Below, in pieces: positions 9,162 to 18,023 of a DNA stretch of 19,692 nt. Every line of letters starts with the position of its first letter. The first letter of the stretch is position 1. Position numbers and translations under genes: made by a program. The notes beneath the pieces are model-generated. The model was not told the origin of the DNA, did not search any database, and saw only the letters and a list, made by a program, of their open reading frames with translations. The DNA comes from Sphaerosporella brunnea (taxonomy: Eukaryota > Ascomycota > Pezizomycetes > Pezizales > Pyronemataceae): the NCBI GenBank assembly GCA_008704415.1, contig VXIS01000535.1, positions 1-19,692 of the forward strand. The letters run 5' to 3'.

Positions 9162-9720
9162 TTATCATCACAATGGGTCCGAGCTATCCAACCACTTGGA
9201 GTGTTAGATGCACGAGCCGGGCCTTTTTTTCTGATGATTTTTGCTTTGCGCCCGAGTGTCGCGATCTCTCGGCTGGGCCTGTAAGAGTTCCATCCGGAGA
9301 CTGCTTCGCTACATCAAGCGGAGAGCGGAATTGTGGCGGCTTCACCGCGCGGCACTCGGTAGGGTTCACGCCGGCGTCCAGAAACGCTCACCCGAAAGAA
9401 TGAAAGCCCACCTCCCGGGCCCCGTAGGGGCCCGTCCATCTGGAGGCACGGCCGTAATTCCGTATCCGCACCGCTTGGACCCATGCGAGAAAGTTTCAGA
9501 GACTGAAGTGAAGCCCTGATGACTTTTCAGTGTGTTTTTTTTTCCTGTTGGTTAGATACTGGGCTACGGGAAGTATTTACACGTACATATGTACCAGCCG
9601 CTGGTGGCCTTGCCACAGAACTGTTTTTGCACAATCCATGATCGCAAAAGCCATGCCATTACGTTTTTTTTCCAATTCCAAGAGCCGAACCGCGTCCCAA
9701 TTCCGCTTTGACAACACCGC
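9162..9720. other. Intergenic stretch with a GC hairpin
   Basis: No gene is supported. A perfect hairpin with 8-bp arms and a GTA loop (CGGGCCCC / GGGGCCCG) lies at 9416-9434. A nine-base T run ends at about 9543. This stretch is the 3' flank of the minus-strand gene that ends at 9721. Confidence 0.4.
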
Positions 9721-10411
9721 CTACCAAAGCCCCCTCATAGCCACATGCACGGAACTCACCTTCTCCGTCAGATCACGATACCTTTTCAGCACGCTATTCT
9801 CCCTTCCCATTTCCCACCTAGCCCACTTCTCATGCGCCTCGACACTCACCCACGCCACGAGCACAACGAACACGTCATCGCCGCCGACCACAAAGCCAGC
9901 GGAATGCCCGCCGCACCCCTCCGCCACATCCAGCAGCCTATCCACCGCGGCCTGCTGCTGGCACCACGTCGCGCGGCTGACGTCGCGCTTGAGCGTGAAG
10001 ATGGCGCTCTCGATGACGGGCGCGCACGCCAGCAGCGGCGGCGGCGGCGGCTCCAGGTGCACGTTCAGCACCCGGTCCAGCAGCGGCGCGTCGATCGCCG
10101 TTTGCAGCGCTGTCGACAGCGAGGCGTCGATTTCTGCGGAATCGGAATCTAACACCCAGCCCCGCCCCACCCCGCCGGGGGTCAGCCTGGCCTCTGCCGC
10201 TGGGAGAGGGGGGGGGGGGATACGCACTGACGAACAATGTCATCTTGTTGGGATGCTCTACTTGCTGCCCCCAGTAGATGGTTGTTGGCAGCCCGCCTGG
10301 ACGCTTGGGTGGACCCCCCGGTGGCAGCTCGGGGTCGTGCAGCAGCGGGAGCGTTATGATTTGCGTGTGCTGCTGCTGCTGCTGCTGCTGTTCTGATGGC
10401 TGTGTGGACAT
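9721..10411 (-). CDS. Small protein of dimeric alpha-beta barrel (ABM-like) type, 198 aa, one intron
   Basis: Exon 1 runs from the ATG at 10411 to 10228 and exon 2 from 10133 to the TAG at 9721-9723. The intron (10227-10134, 94 nt) begins GTGCGT, ends CCGCAG and joins in phase 1, giving TLFVKIDASL across the junction. The N-terminus carries seven consecutive Gln (residues 8-14) from a CAG repeat. TTIYWGQQVEHPNKMTLFV and, near the end, AGFVVGGDDVFVVLVAWVSVEAHEKW resemble the paired halves of fungal proteins with an ABM-like fold, where a V.W.SVEAH motif is common. Many relatives are small cytosolic proteins of unknown function, and no substrate can be assigned. Exon 2 has a four-to-five proline run (EPPPPP) from a GCC-rich tract. 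The intron contains a 12-base C run on the coding strand. Fold assignment is by motif memory. Confidence 0.7.
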
Positions 10412-10864
10412 ATTCTGATGTTTCGGGGGGGGGGGGGGGGGTTCTTGTGGTGCTGAGCGGCAGTCGATTGGATGTGGGAAGGTGGTGACGTCGATGGTTG
10501 GGCTTTAATTTACGGCCGCCGCCGCTAGGACCCTGCCGACGACTCGGCTCGCCGCGAGTTCTTCCCGCCCGCGGCTGGCCGGTCGGGGCCGCAGCGCAAG
10601 ATGGAAGTTGGATCGAGGGCAGAGAATGTAAGCACACGACGGACTGGAAGAGTTTGTAGTCACTGCCCCTGAAGCGCAGAAATGTAGATATTCAGAAAAA
10701 AGATTACTGCACATGGCAAGCACATGCGGAAAGGAAAAAAAAAAGAAAAAGGTATCCCGCGCCTAAGAAATTCCAGAAACCAACACATAGCAGTCACGCC
10801 CGCCGGCCGGGACCGGACCCGCCCCAATACCCTCTCCTCAACCCCCCAATGCCCACCCTCCCCC
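10412..10864. other. Intergenic stretch, 5' flank of the ABM-like gene, with G17 tract
   Basis: A run of 17 G (10425-10441) lies 14 bp upstream of the ATG at 10411, thus in the probable 5' leader on the minus strand. The rest is GC-rich with a purine run (about 10730-10750). No further gene is seen. Confidence 0.5.
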
Positions 10865-11302
10865 CTACTCCCTCTGAAAAACCACCTCCCCCGCCTTCCC
10901 ACCGCACGCATCAACCCCCCACTCCCTCAGCGCCTTGCCGTCACTTCCCATCCCCTCCCCCTCAAGCCTTAATCCAGCGCCACTTCCCTTGCCGATACAC
11001 TCGTCGATGACGCCGTCCAGCTTTTCCTTCAGGTCCCCGCAGTGAACATAGATCTGCCAGTTCTCGGGCGTGCCGAAGGTGGCGCTGCAGGCGCTGTTGG
11101 GGTGGCGCGCCGTCGTCTCCCCGCCGTTGTACAGGAAGGTGGAGCCTGGGTTCGCGAGGCATCCGAACTGCGAGAGCAGCGCGTTGCGGGCTAGGGGGGC
11201 GCACCACACTGATGGGCTCGTGCAGGTGCTCGGTGAGCAGGTTGTTGCTGCGTAGGCGAGAGGGAGGAGGAGTGCGGTGGTGGTGGTTGTTGGGAGACGC
11301 AT
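10865..11302 (-). CDS. Small secreted cysteine-rich protein, 145 aa
   Basis: A single exon runs from the ATG at 11302 to the TAG at 10865-10867. The N-terminus MRLPTTTTTALLLPLAYAAT is a typical secretion signal with a likely cut after residue 18 or 19. The mature part of about 126 residues has eight cysteines (22, 27, 34, 48, 72, 88, 102, 133), an even number suited to four disulphides. Middle motifs include QFGCLANPGSTFLYNGGET and TPENWQIYVHCGDLKEKLDGVIDECI. No known domain is recognised. Size, signal and cysteine count fit the class of fungal small secreted proteins, some of which act at host or microbial interfaces, but nothing here shows such a role. I chose this start over in-frame upstream ATGs (such as 11467) because it gives the signal peptide and lies about 60 bp after a TATA box with a CAC-rich leader between. 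Confidence 0.75.
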   Translation of the reverse strand: MRLPTTTTTALLLPLAYAATTCSPSTCTSPSVWCAPLARNALLSQFGCLANPGSTFLYNGGETTARHPNSACSATFGTPENWQIYVHCGDLKEKLDGVIDECIGKGSGAGLRLEGEGMGSDGKALREWGVDACGGKAGEVVFQRE

Positions 11303-11358
11303 TTTGTGGTGGTGGTGGAGGTGGTGGTGGTGATCTGTGGGGGGGGGCGGATGGGGTG

Positions 11359-11366
11359 TTATATAG
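11359..11366 (-). promoter_or_regulatory. TATA box of the secreted-protein gene
   Basis: On the minus strand the sequence reads CTATATAA, 57-64 bp before the chosen ATG at 11302. A pyrimidine/CAC-rich leader separates the two, as usual in fungal promoters. Confidence 0.6.
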
Positions 11367-12692
11367 TCCGGTACGGTGGTGTGCCGAGCAGGCTGGTGTT
11401 GAGGTGCAGCGGGGGGGGGGGGGGTGTTGGTTGCTCTGCATACACGTGGGGATAAGCGATCATGCATGCCGGCGGCTGGTATGTATGCTGCCGCATACGG
11501 CTACGTGCGAAGATCAAACACAGGAGGCGCAACGTTCTGGAATTTGCACGTTGAAGAAGGAGTCAATGAGTGCTGAGTAGATTGGACTCGCCTCTCTAGA
11601 AATTGGAGGGAATAGTTGATTTGTTCGCAGCCCTGCACCGAGTCTCGCCAGTGCAACGAGCGGTGGTCAGAACGCTGTGGATCAAAATTTACTGGATAGG
11701 TAGATACTGTTGTTGATTCAGTACGTGTCTTTGTCTGCTGCTTGCGGTTAGATTTTCGACAGTTGCACGTAAGGTGTTGGAATGTACGGCTTGCTGCATA
11801 TCAGAGGTTCACACTTCGTGCATAGGTACAAAGGTGACGGCCCAGATAAGGGTGTTGTCCATGGTGATCGCGATCATGGAATGTCACCAGCCCCCCCCCC
11901 CCCCCGCGTCAACCTTCTCGCCGCAGAGTAGCTCGGTATCGCAACCTGCGGGCAGGCAAGACCACCTGACCGCCGCTGCTTGTATCCGGAATGCACAACG
12001 CATGCATTCCAGCAGCTTTGACGCATAGGGCTACCTGCCCCGTGACTTTTGCAGCCGTGTGTCTCAGCCCCTGAGAAAAATGATCCCCTCAGGCCGAATG
12101 CGGCGGGGATCACGGAGCTGGAATGCTGCGAGATGAACCGCTCGGACCCTGAAAGGCGGGGTGCATTTTGACTCTGACTCTGACACTCGGACTTCGGCAT
12201 CGACAGATGCAGGAACCGGCCGAGGGTTTCGCCGCTAAACCGTTATTTGCCCCAGCAAGCGATGCTCGGCAAACAGTTCGAAGCGAAACAAACCCGCGAT
12301 CGAGCGAGGAAACGCGGAAACGCAGGCGGAAACGAAACTAGATGCCAGTTTCGATGAGCGGCGCGTGACAAACGGACAGCGCGTGTTCAGCGCGAGAGGC
12401 CATACGTCAATTGTCATTTCGTGCACTGTACACATTACCTATCACCTTCCGTGTGATCGGACGTGTGGCCATGGCGGAGAGGCCCAGCGCAAATGACTTG
12501 CCAGCAAACACATGCAGCGTTTTTCTTTCGATGCGATGAGCACGTTGAAAGTGGCCGGCCATCGATACGATGTTTGCCAGCTGTTGGCGATGAGACCAAT
12601 GCACTCGCTGCAAAAACAATCAAAAATCAAAAAGGACAGGTGGAGCTTCGCAACTGTGCATCGAGTGCCGGAACGTGATTGGCTGCGCCCGC

Positions 12693-12699
12693 TGACTCA
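12693..12699 (+). promoter_or_regulatory. TGACTCA bZIP site (Gcn4/CpcA-like) upstream of SEY1
   Basis: A consensus TGACTCA lies about 277 bp before the SEY1 ATG. An ATTGG (inverted CCAAT) is 10 bp upstream and a CRE-like TGACGTC 22 bp downstream. In ascomycetes TGACTCA is the known target of the amino-acid starvation regulator CpcA/Gcn4. Binding here is not shown. Confidence 0.4.
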
Positions 12700-12975
12700 G
12701 CGTGGTCTTGGCAAAATAGTCTGACGTCGCGCACGGAGCCTCAACCCAGCCAGCCAGCCAGCTCCTTTCCCTGCTAAAAGATCAGCACCCTGGAAGACGA
12801 AGAGGACAGCACGACTTCCTCCCCTCACCAGCAACACCACGACCGCCGCCACCTTCTCCGCACCACGTCTACCTCCTCACAGAAACAAAGAAGCCCATCT
12901 CCGCTTCTTCTGCAGCCTCCGTCACGTCCCTGAATTCCCGCCGTCAACGGCCGCAATCGCCGTTCTAGCGTCGCA

Positions 12976-15652
12976 ATGAACGGCTCCGTCGCCGGATACA
13001 TCCGAGATGCCACGCCAGAGGAGCTCGCCGAGCTCTCCCACGGCGTGCAAGTAATTGATGAGAACAAAGAATTCACGTTTGTACCCCGTCTCCCGCCGCC
13101 GTTGAGGCCGACAACCCTGACGCACTGCCGCAGAACAAAGCTCCCCCTCTACCTGTCGAGCCAGGGTCTGCTCGCCGCCGGCTTCGGCTACCATGTCGTC
13201 TCCGTGTTTGGCTCCCAATCGACCGGAAAGTCTACCCTGCTGAACCACCTGTTCGGCACCGATTTCAACGTGATGGACGAGACCGCCCGGCAGCAGACCA
13301 CCAAGGGTATCTGGCTTTCACGTGCGAAAGAGGACGAGAAGCAGAGCGAGTTCGGAATGACCAGGAACATCCTGGTTATGGACGTGGAGGGTACCGACGG
13401 ACGAGAGCGCGGTGAAGACCAGGATTTTGAGCGTAAGAGCGCATTGTTTGCACTGGCTACCAGTGAAGTTTTGGTACGTTGCGTTTGTGCGTGATGCGAT
13501 CGAGGTGCATGCTGACGAGTCAAGATTGTGAATATCTGGGAGCACCAGGTCGGTTTGTACCAGGGTGCGAATATGGGCCTTTTGAAGACTGTCTTCGAGG
13601 TCAACCTCGGTTTGTTCTTGAAAGATCAGAGGTGCGTTTCGTAGATACTTGCACAGCCTCCGGCTGACTGTTTACAGCACCACCCACCGCTCACTCCTGT
13701 TTTTCGTTATCCGTGATCACATCGGCCACACGCCGCTGAAGAACCTTTCCAAAACCCTTGTTGCCGACCTGACACGCATCTGGTCTTCCCTCGCCAAGCC
13801 CCCGGGACTCGAAAACTCGCAGATCACGGATTTCTTCGATTTCGAGTTCACAGCACTCCCGCACAAGATTCTACAGCCCGAGAAGTTCATCGCCGAGAGT
13901 CAGACGCTGCGGAAACGCTTCCGCGAGGGAGTTTCCCTTGGCGTGGAGGCGAACGAGCTTCCGGAGGGTGAGAAGGAGGGCATTTTCCTGCCGGCATACC
14001 ACCGCCGCATTCCCGCAGACGGTTTCCCCATGTATGCCGAGAACATCTGGAACCAGATCGTCAGCAACAAGGATCTGGATCTGCCGTCACAGCAGGAACT
14101 GCTGGCCCAGTTCCGATGTGACGAGATCGCCGCGAACTGCACGGCGGGCTTCAACGAGATCATTGCACCGTTCGAGAAGCATGCGCAGAGCGGCAAGGTT
14201 TTGGAGGGTCTAGGTCCGGCTATGAAGCAGGCATTGTCGACTGCGCTGGAAACATTCCAGGAAGCCGGTGGACGGTATCACAAGGGTGTGTTTGAGCGCA
14301 AAAGGGAGGACCTCCGGAACGCCCTAGAGACACGCCTGCGCGGTCTTGTGGTCGGACAGCTGAGTGCACTGAGTAAGCGGGCGGTCGCAGAGTTCACCGA
14401 GGATGTCACGAACGTCTTGAAGAAAGCGAACGCATCGGATTCTGCCTCGGCCACCTACGATTTTGCCAAGATTGTCCAAGAGTCCAGGGATGCAGTTATT
14501 ACCCGATTCAAGCAGGCGGCGGATGAATGCTTCATTCCGGGTGAGAGCACTGCGTGGTCCTCGCACGATGACGAACTGGAGATGCTGCAGAGTGATATCG
14601 ATGAGATCGCGAAGCGTCTACGAGGGGAGGAGATGAAACGCCTGGTTACCCGGCTGGAGCGGGGCATCAAGACCAAGCTCACGGAGCCCGTCGAGCTCGA
14701 GTTCAAGCGTATGGATGAGACTCTCTGGGACCGCATATGGAAGACGTGGAAAGACACCGTGGACCACGCTGTCCAGCAGTTTGACAGCAAGAGCCGCAGC
14801 TTCAACTCGACGGAGGAAGAGACCGAGCTCGGCGTGTGGCGCCTGAAGAAGCGGGGTTGGGCCGTCCTTCTGGCCCGTATAGAGGAGGAAGTGCTGGAGG
14901 GTAACCTGCTGCTCAAGTTGCGGGAGAGCTTTGAGGACAAGTTCCGCTACGACGATACCGGTGTGCCGCGCGTGTGGAAGCCCCAAGACGACATCGAAGG
15001 CGCTTACACTCGCGCACGGGAGGCCACACTGACGCTCATTCCCCGCATCAGCGAATTCAAGCTGTCCACCACGGGTTCGGCACCCGATCTCACCGCCTAC
15101 TTCGGCTCCGCGCCCGCCAACGCCTCAATCGACGATTCCGATGCCCCCGCGTCCGAGTCCTTCGAGATCTTGTCGGAAGCCCGGCAACATGACATCACGA
15201 CCAAGTTCCGACGGATGGCGGACGGCATGTTTGTCGAAGCCAAGCGCGGGGCTATCGGTGGCGTAGCGCAGGTGCCGTATTGGATCTACGGTCTTATGCT
15301 CGCACTCGGTTGGAACGAGATTTATGCGGTCATTAGCTCGCCGTTTTACTTTTTGTTTTTGGTAGTCGCGGGATTGCTCGCGTATGTTGTATACACCCTG
15401 AACCTTTGGGGCCCGATGTATAGGGTCGGAAATGCTATGATCGAGCAGGGAGTCGAGGTCACAAAGGTTTATCACCCGATACATAACTCATCTCCCCCGA
15501 CTTGTGCTAATGATGAGCGGCAGGAACGCCTAAGGGAATACATCAACAGTGACAACCGTCCGCGCCACCCTGCGCCTGTGGAGGGATTCGCGATGGATAG
15601 GCTCGATCGTAAAGGACGCCGGGCGACGGACGCGGAGGAGGATGAGGACTAA
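12976..15652 (+). CDS. SEY1: SEY1, ER-shaping dynamin-like (atlastin/RHD3-type) GTPase, four introns, about 821 aa
   Basis: Sey1 sits in the ER membrane and fuses ER tubules to make three-way junctions. The ATG at 12976 is the first in a long ATG-free leader. Exons are 12976-13076, 13134-13473, 13525-13631, 13678-15466 and 15524-15652. Introns are 57 nt (GTTTGT...GCAG), 51 nt (GTACGT...CAAG), 46 nt (GTGCGT...ACAG) and 57 nt (GTTTAT...GCAG, with a TGCTAAT branch site), all phase-consistent. In the spliced protein, [12 protein letters not shown] precedes the P-loop GSQSTGKST (60-68); switch I Thr is in RQQTTKG (T89/T90), G3 is [13 protein letters not shown] (from D117), and [15 protein letters not shown] and FFVIRDHIG follow. 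A long helical middle domain comes next. Two close membrane segments ([10 protein letters not shown]... and [19 protein letters not shown], about 715-760) form the hairpin anchor, and a charged cytosolic tail ends AEEDED. Length is near that of other fungal homologues. Introns 1 and 4 could be read through in frame; homology to the family supports splicing both. Confidence 0.96.
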
Positions 15653-16409
15653 GCGCCTGTTTGTCTGTTTGCTTAAAATTGGGGATTCTGTATTTTATTT
15701 ACGCTTACCTTTTCTTTTTGATTGCGGGTTCTTTTGTCATCATTTGATTATTGCCGTGTTTTGTATCTGTGAGCGCTGGATAGACGAACATAAGGGGTTT
15801 TTTGCTCGGTCAACTGAGGTACGAGTGATGGTTTGTGAGCACATTCTGTGGAGGCAATCCGTCGCTCAACTCCATTGCACGAAATAGAGGACCAAATCTC
15901 AAGCAGTCAGGATGTCACACGATCAATATGAGGTTTGTTTTGGGGCAATGACACTCTGCGGTGCTTCCGAAATGATGCATGCGATGGATGCATCATCCCA
16001 CGGTCGTACGGCAACTGGGTGCGTGCTTCCTGTGCTTACGGGACAGCGCAGAATCGTTCAGGTGATTCATCCCGATGTTCCACACGGCTGATCCCACCTG
16101 TGTAGGCTGAAGAATTGAGCTGAGGAAAGTCAAGAAACACGCATAACGACCAATAATAACACGCCGATAACGTAATGCTCTCGAAAGGAAAAGGAAATGG
16201 AGCACGGGAGTTCCGTCGACGTGGCATTTGCCCAGCCCAGCTCGGCAGGATCTCCCCAAATGGGATGCGGTAGCTACTGCAGGGGGAAGTGAATCTTTAT
16301 GCAGGTGCAGGTGCAGCAGGTGCAGATGGGTCAGGGACCTACCTACCTGTCTAACAAAGCTGGCGTAGGTAGGTACTTAGGTAGGTAGGTAGAGCTGCTC
16401 TCCCAAAGC
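15653..16409. other. Intergenic region with palindromes and ACCT/AGGT repeats
   Basis: This is the 3' flank of SEY1 and promoter region of the ankyrin gene. It contains an inverted repeat with 9-bp arms, ATGATGCAT / ATGCATCAT (15972-15996, 7-nt spacer). It also holds GCAGGTGCAGGTGCAG-type repeats (about 16301-16325) and a stem-forming pair, ACCTACCTACCT (16337-16348) against TAGGTAGGT runs (16366-16375 and 16378-16392). No gene is supported. Confidence 0.5.
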
Positions 16410-16410
16410 T

Positions 16411-16418
16411 GATATAAG
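16411..16418 (+). promoter_or_regulatory. TATA-like box of the ankyrin gene
   Basis: GATATAAG lies about 50 bp before the ATG at 16467, just after the AGGT repeat block. Position and sequence fit a core promoter element. Confidence 0.45.
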
Positions 16419-16466
16419 GTGCTGGCCGCAAGCAATGTGGTCATCACACGCACAGAACCCCCAACC

Positions 16467-17456
16467 ATGGCACGGCGACTCCCCCTCGAGCTCCTCCTCG
16501 ACATCCTCCAGCTGAGCGACAGCAAAACGTTTATTTCGGCGCTCTACACATCGCCGACGCTGGCGGACGCGGTACTGGCGTGCACGCGGCTGCGCGCGCG
16601 CCACTCGGCGCTGCTGGACCAGTCGCGCCTCGCCGCGAACAACAAGGCGTACGTGCTCTCGGCGCTGCTGCGGCACGTAGGGCCCGAACGCAACGCGCTG
16701 CACGCGGCCGCGGTCGCCGGCGCGGCCGACGCCGTGCGCGTGCTCCTCCTTCACGGCGCCGAACTCTCGCCGGCTGTTGCGCGGCGCCAGAACCCGCTCA
16801 CCGCGGCCGCGCGCGGCGGGCACGTCGACGTCGCCAAGCTGCTCCTGGCGCATCCGAGCGCCGAGTACACGCCGGACGCGCTGGCGGTGGCGGCGGAGCA
16901 GGGCCACGGGATGCTGGTGGCGGTGCTGCTGGCGGACGGGGTGCAGCAGCGCGGGCGCACGGCGCGCGACCTCTACCTCGCGTTCTGCCGCGCGGTGGCG
17001 GCGGGGGCGGTGGCCGCCGCGCAGCTGATACTGCGCTGGTCCGGCGAGGGGCTGGATCTGCGGCAGCGCGACGCGGACGGCGCCGCGCCGCTGCTGCTGG
17101 CCGCGCGGTTTGGCCGCGTCGACGCCGTGCGCTGGCTCCTGGAGCGCGAGGACGTGCGGGCCGACATCGACGCGCAGGACTGGGCGAATGGCTGGACCGC
17201 GCTGCATTGGGCGGGCAAAGGCGGGCACTACGAGGTCATGCGCCTGCTGGTCAGGGCCGGCGCCGATCGCGAGGTCTTGGATAATCACCGCTTGCGCGCC
17301 GGGGGCGGCAGCGCCGGCTGCAGGCGCCAGGGCTGGGAAAGCGTCGAGGACATCGAAAACGATCCTGCTCTGAGGAAGCTGGCGGCTCGCCCGGGGTTTG
17401 CTGCGTTTCAGGCGTTGGTGGAGAGTGATGGCAGGTACTGTGCTGTTTGGTCGTAG
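16467..17456 (+). CDS. Ankyrin-repeat protein with F-box-like N-terminus, 329 aa
   Basis: A single GC-rich exon opens at an ATG in good context (ACCATGGC) and ends at TAG 17454-17456. Residues 5-45 (LPLELLLDILQLSDSKTFISALYTSP) have the LP.E....I pattern of an F-box-like motif, which binds Skp1 in SCF ubiquitin ligases. About six ankyrin-type repeats follow, at roughly 76-104, 108-136, 136-160, 170-198, 204-236 and 241-272; the clearest are NALHAAAVAGAADAVRVLLL, NPLTAAARGGHVDVAKLLL and GWTALHWAGKGGHYEVMRLL. The C-terminal 50 residues are unassigned. F-box plus ankyrin is a common fungal arrangement suggesting a substrate adaptor, but the F-box part is weak and the partner unknown. The high GC at third codon positions opens long antisense frames, which are not genes. 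Confidence 0.85.
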   Translation: MARRLPLELLLDILQLSDSKTFISALYTSPTLADAVLACTRLRARHSALLDQSRLAANNKAYVLSALLRHVGPERNALHAAAVAGAADAVRVLLLHGAELSPAVARRQNPLTAAARGGHVDVAKLLLAHPSAEYTPDALAVAAEQGHGMLVAVLLADGVQQRGRTARDLYLAFCRAVAAGAVAAAQLILRWSGEGLDLRQRDADGAAPLLLAARFGRVDAVRWLLEREDVRADIDAQDWANGWTALHWAGKGGHYEVMRLLVRAGADREVLDNHRLRAGGGSAGCRRQGWESVEDIENDPALRKLAARPGFAAFQALVESDGRYCAVWS

Positions 17457-18023
17457 GGTGGTCGCGGGGCTGCGGCATTGACAAGTTGTAATTTTATTGC
17501 TGATGTAATGTTTAATCTGTTTAATCTTTTTAATCTGTTTAATCTGTTTAATCTTAGTGGTGTATGTAATGCTGGCTTCATTTATCCAGCGACCGAGTGC
17601 AGGCAAATCGTCATGCACAATTTTGCGATACATACCGTTCTTGCGCTGCTGAATCCCGGTGCCTTGCCCCATGACAGTGCTCTCTTCGGCCATCCCGTTG
17701 GTTCTGTTTTCCGCTGCGCTGCTCGGTGTTGGCGACTTGTTGCGGCGTGCTGTCCGCGCGGTTAACAAGCGCAAAGTCCCTTTTGATAGCGTTCGGTCCT
17801 GACTGTTGCTTCGGCCCTTTCGGTTCGGGGGATGGATGCATTCTGCATTCCGTGGCTAGACTTTTGTCTGGACCAGACTTGCCGTAAACATCGTCAGAAA
17901 CAGAAAAGAAAAGCAGAGCCCAGGCGTGTCGACTTTATTACTAAGCAGGCGGCAGCCAACACTCCGGTGTTCTCGACGACAGAAACCAAAAAACCTGGCG
18001 CGCCTTGTTCGGGAATGTCTCCC
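17457..18023. other. Intergenic stretch including the LINE insertion boundary
   Basis: Just after the ankyrin gene there is a perfect-length 9-bp tandem repeat (17511-17555). The remainder, to the T run at 18024, shows no gene, RNA or known repeat. Confidence 0.4.
17511..17555 (+). repeat. Tandem repeat, five 9-bp units of TTTAATCTG/T
   Basis: Five exact-length units lie head to tail: TTTAATCTG, TTTAATCTT, TTTAATCTG, TTTAATCTG, TTTAATCTT. The array starts 55 bp after the ankyrin stop codon, so it may fall in the 3' UTR. Confidence 0.9.

Larger units (their letters stand above)
11303..12975. promoter_or_regulatory. Divergent intergenic region between the secreted-protein gene and SEY1
   Basis: About 1.67 kb separates two divergent starts. 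It contains G runs at 11339-11347 and 11411-11424 and a C15 run at 11891-11905. Near SEY1 it holds an inverted CCAAT box (12678-12682), a TGACTCA (12693-12699) and a TGACGTC (12722-12728), then short CAGC repeats (about 12747-12761) and a CT/CAC-rich leader with no ATG before 12976. No gene is supported inside the region; short open frames at 11874-12200 and 12235-12678 look random. Confidence 0.5.

Noticed and set aside
8906..9403. 165-codon plus frame with several cysteines
   Set aside because: It includes the entire MITE, so most of the first half is transposon sequence; no signal peptide.
9530..10396. 288-codon plus frame
   Set aside because: Antisense shadow of the spliced ABM-like gene, rich in Ser/Thr/Pro as typical for antisense readings.
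11303..11467. Upstream extension of the secreted-protein gene to an ATG at 11467
   Set aside because: It would bury the signal peptide inside the protein and place the start upstream of the TATA box.
16377..17774. 465-codon minus frame
   Set aside because: Antisense of the GC-rich ankyrin exon, Arg/Ala/Gln-rich with no domain; it also reads through the 9-bp repeat as a KIKQ-type run.
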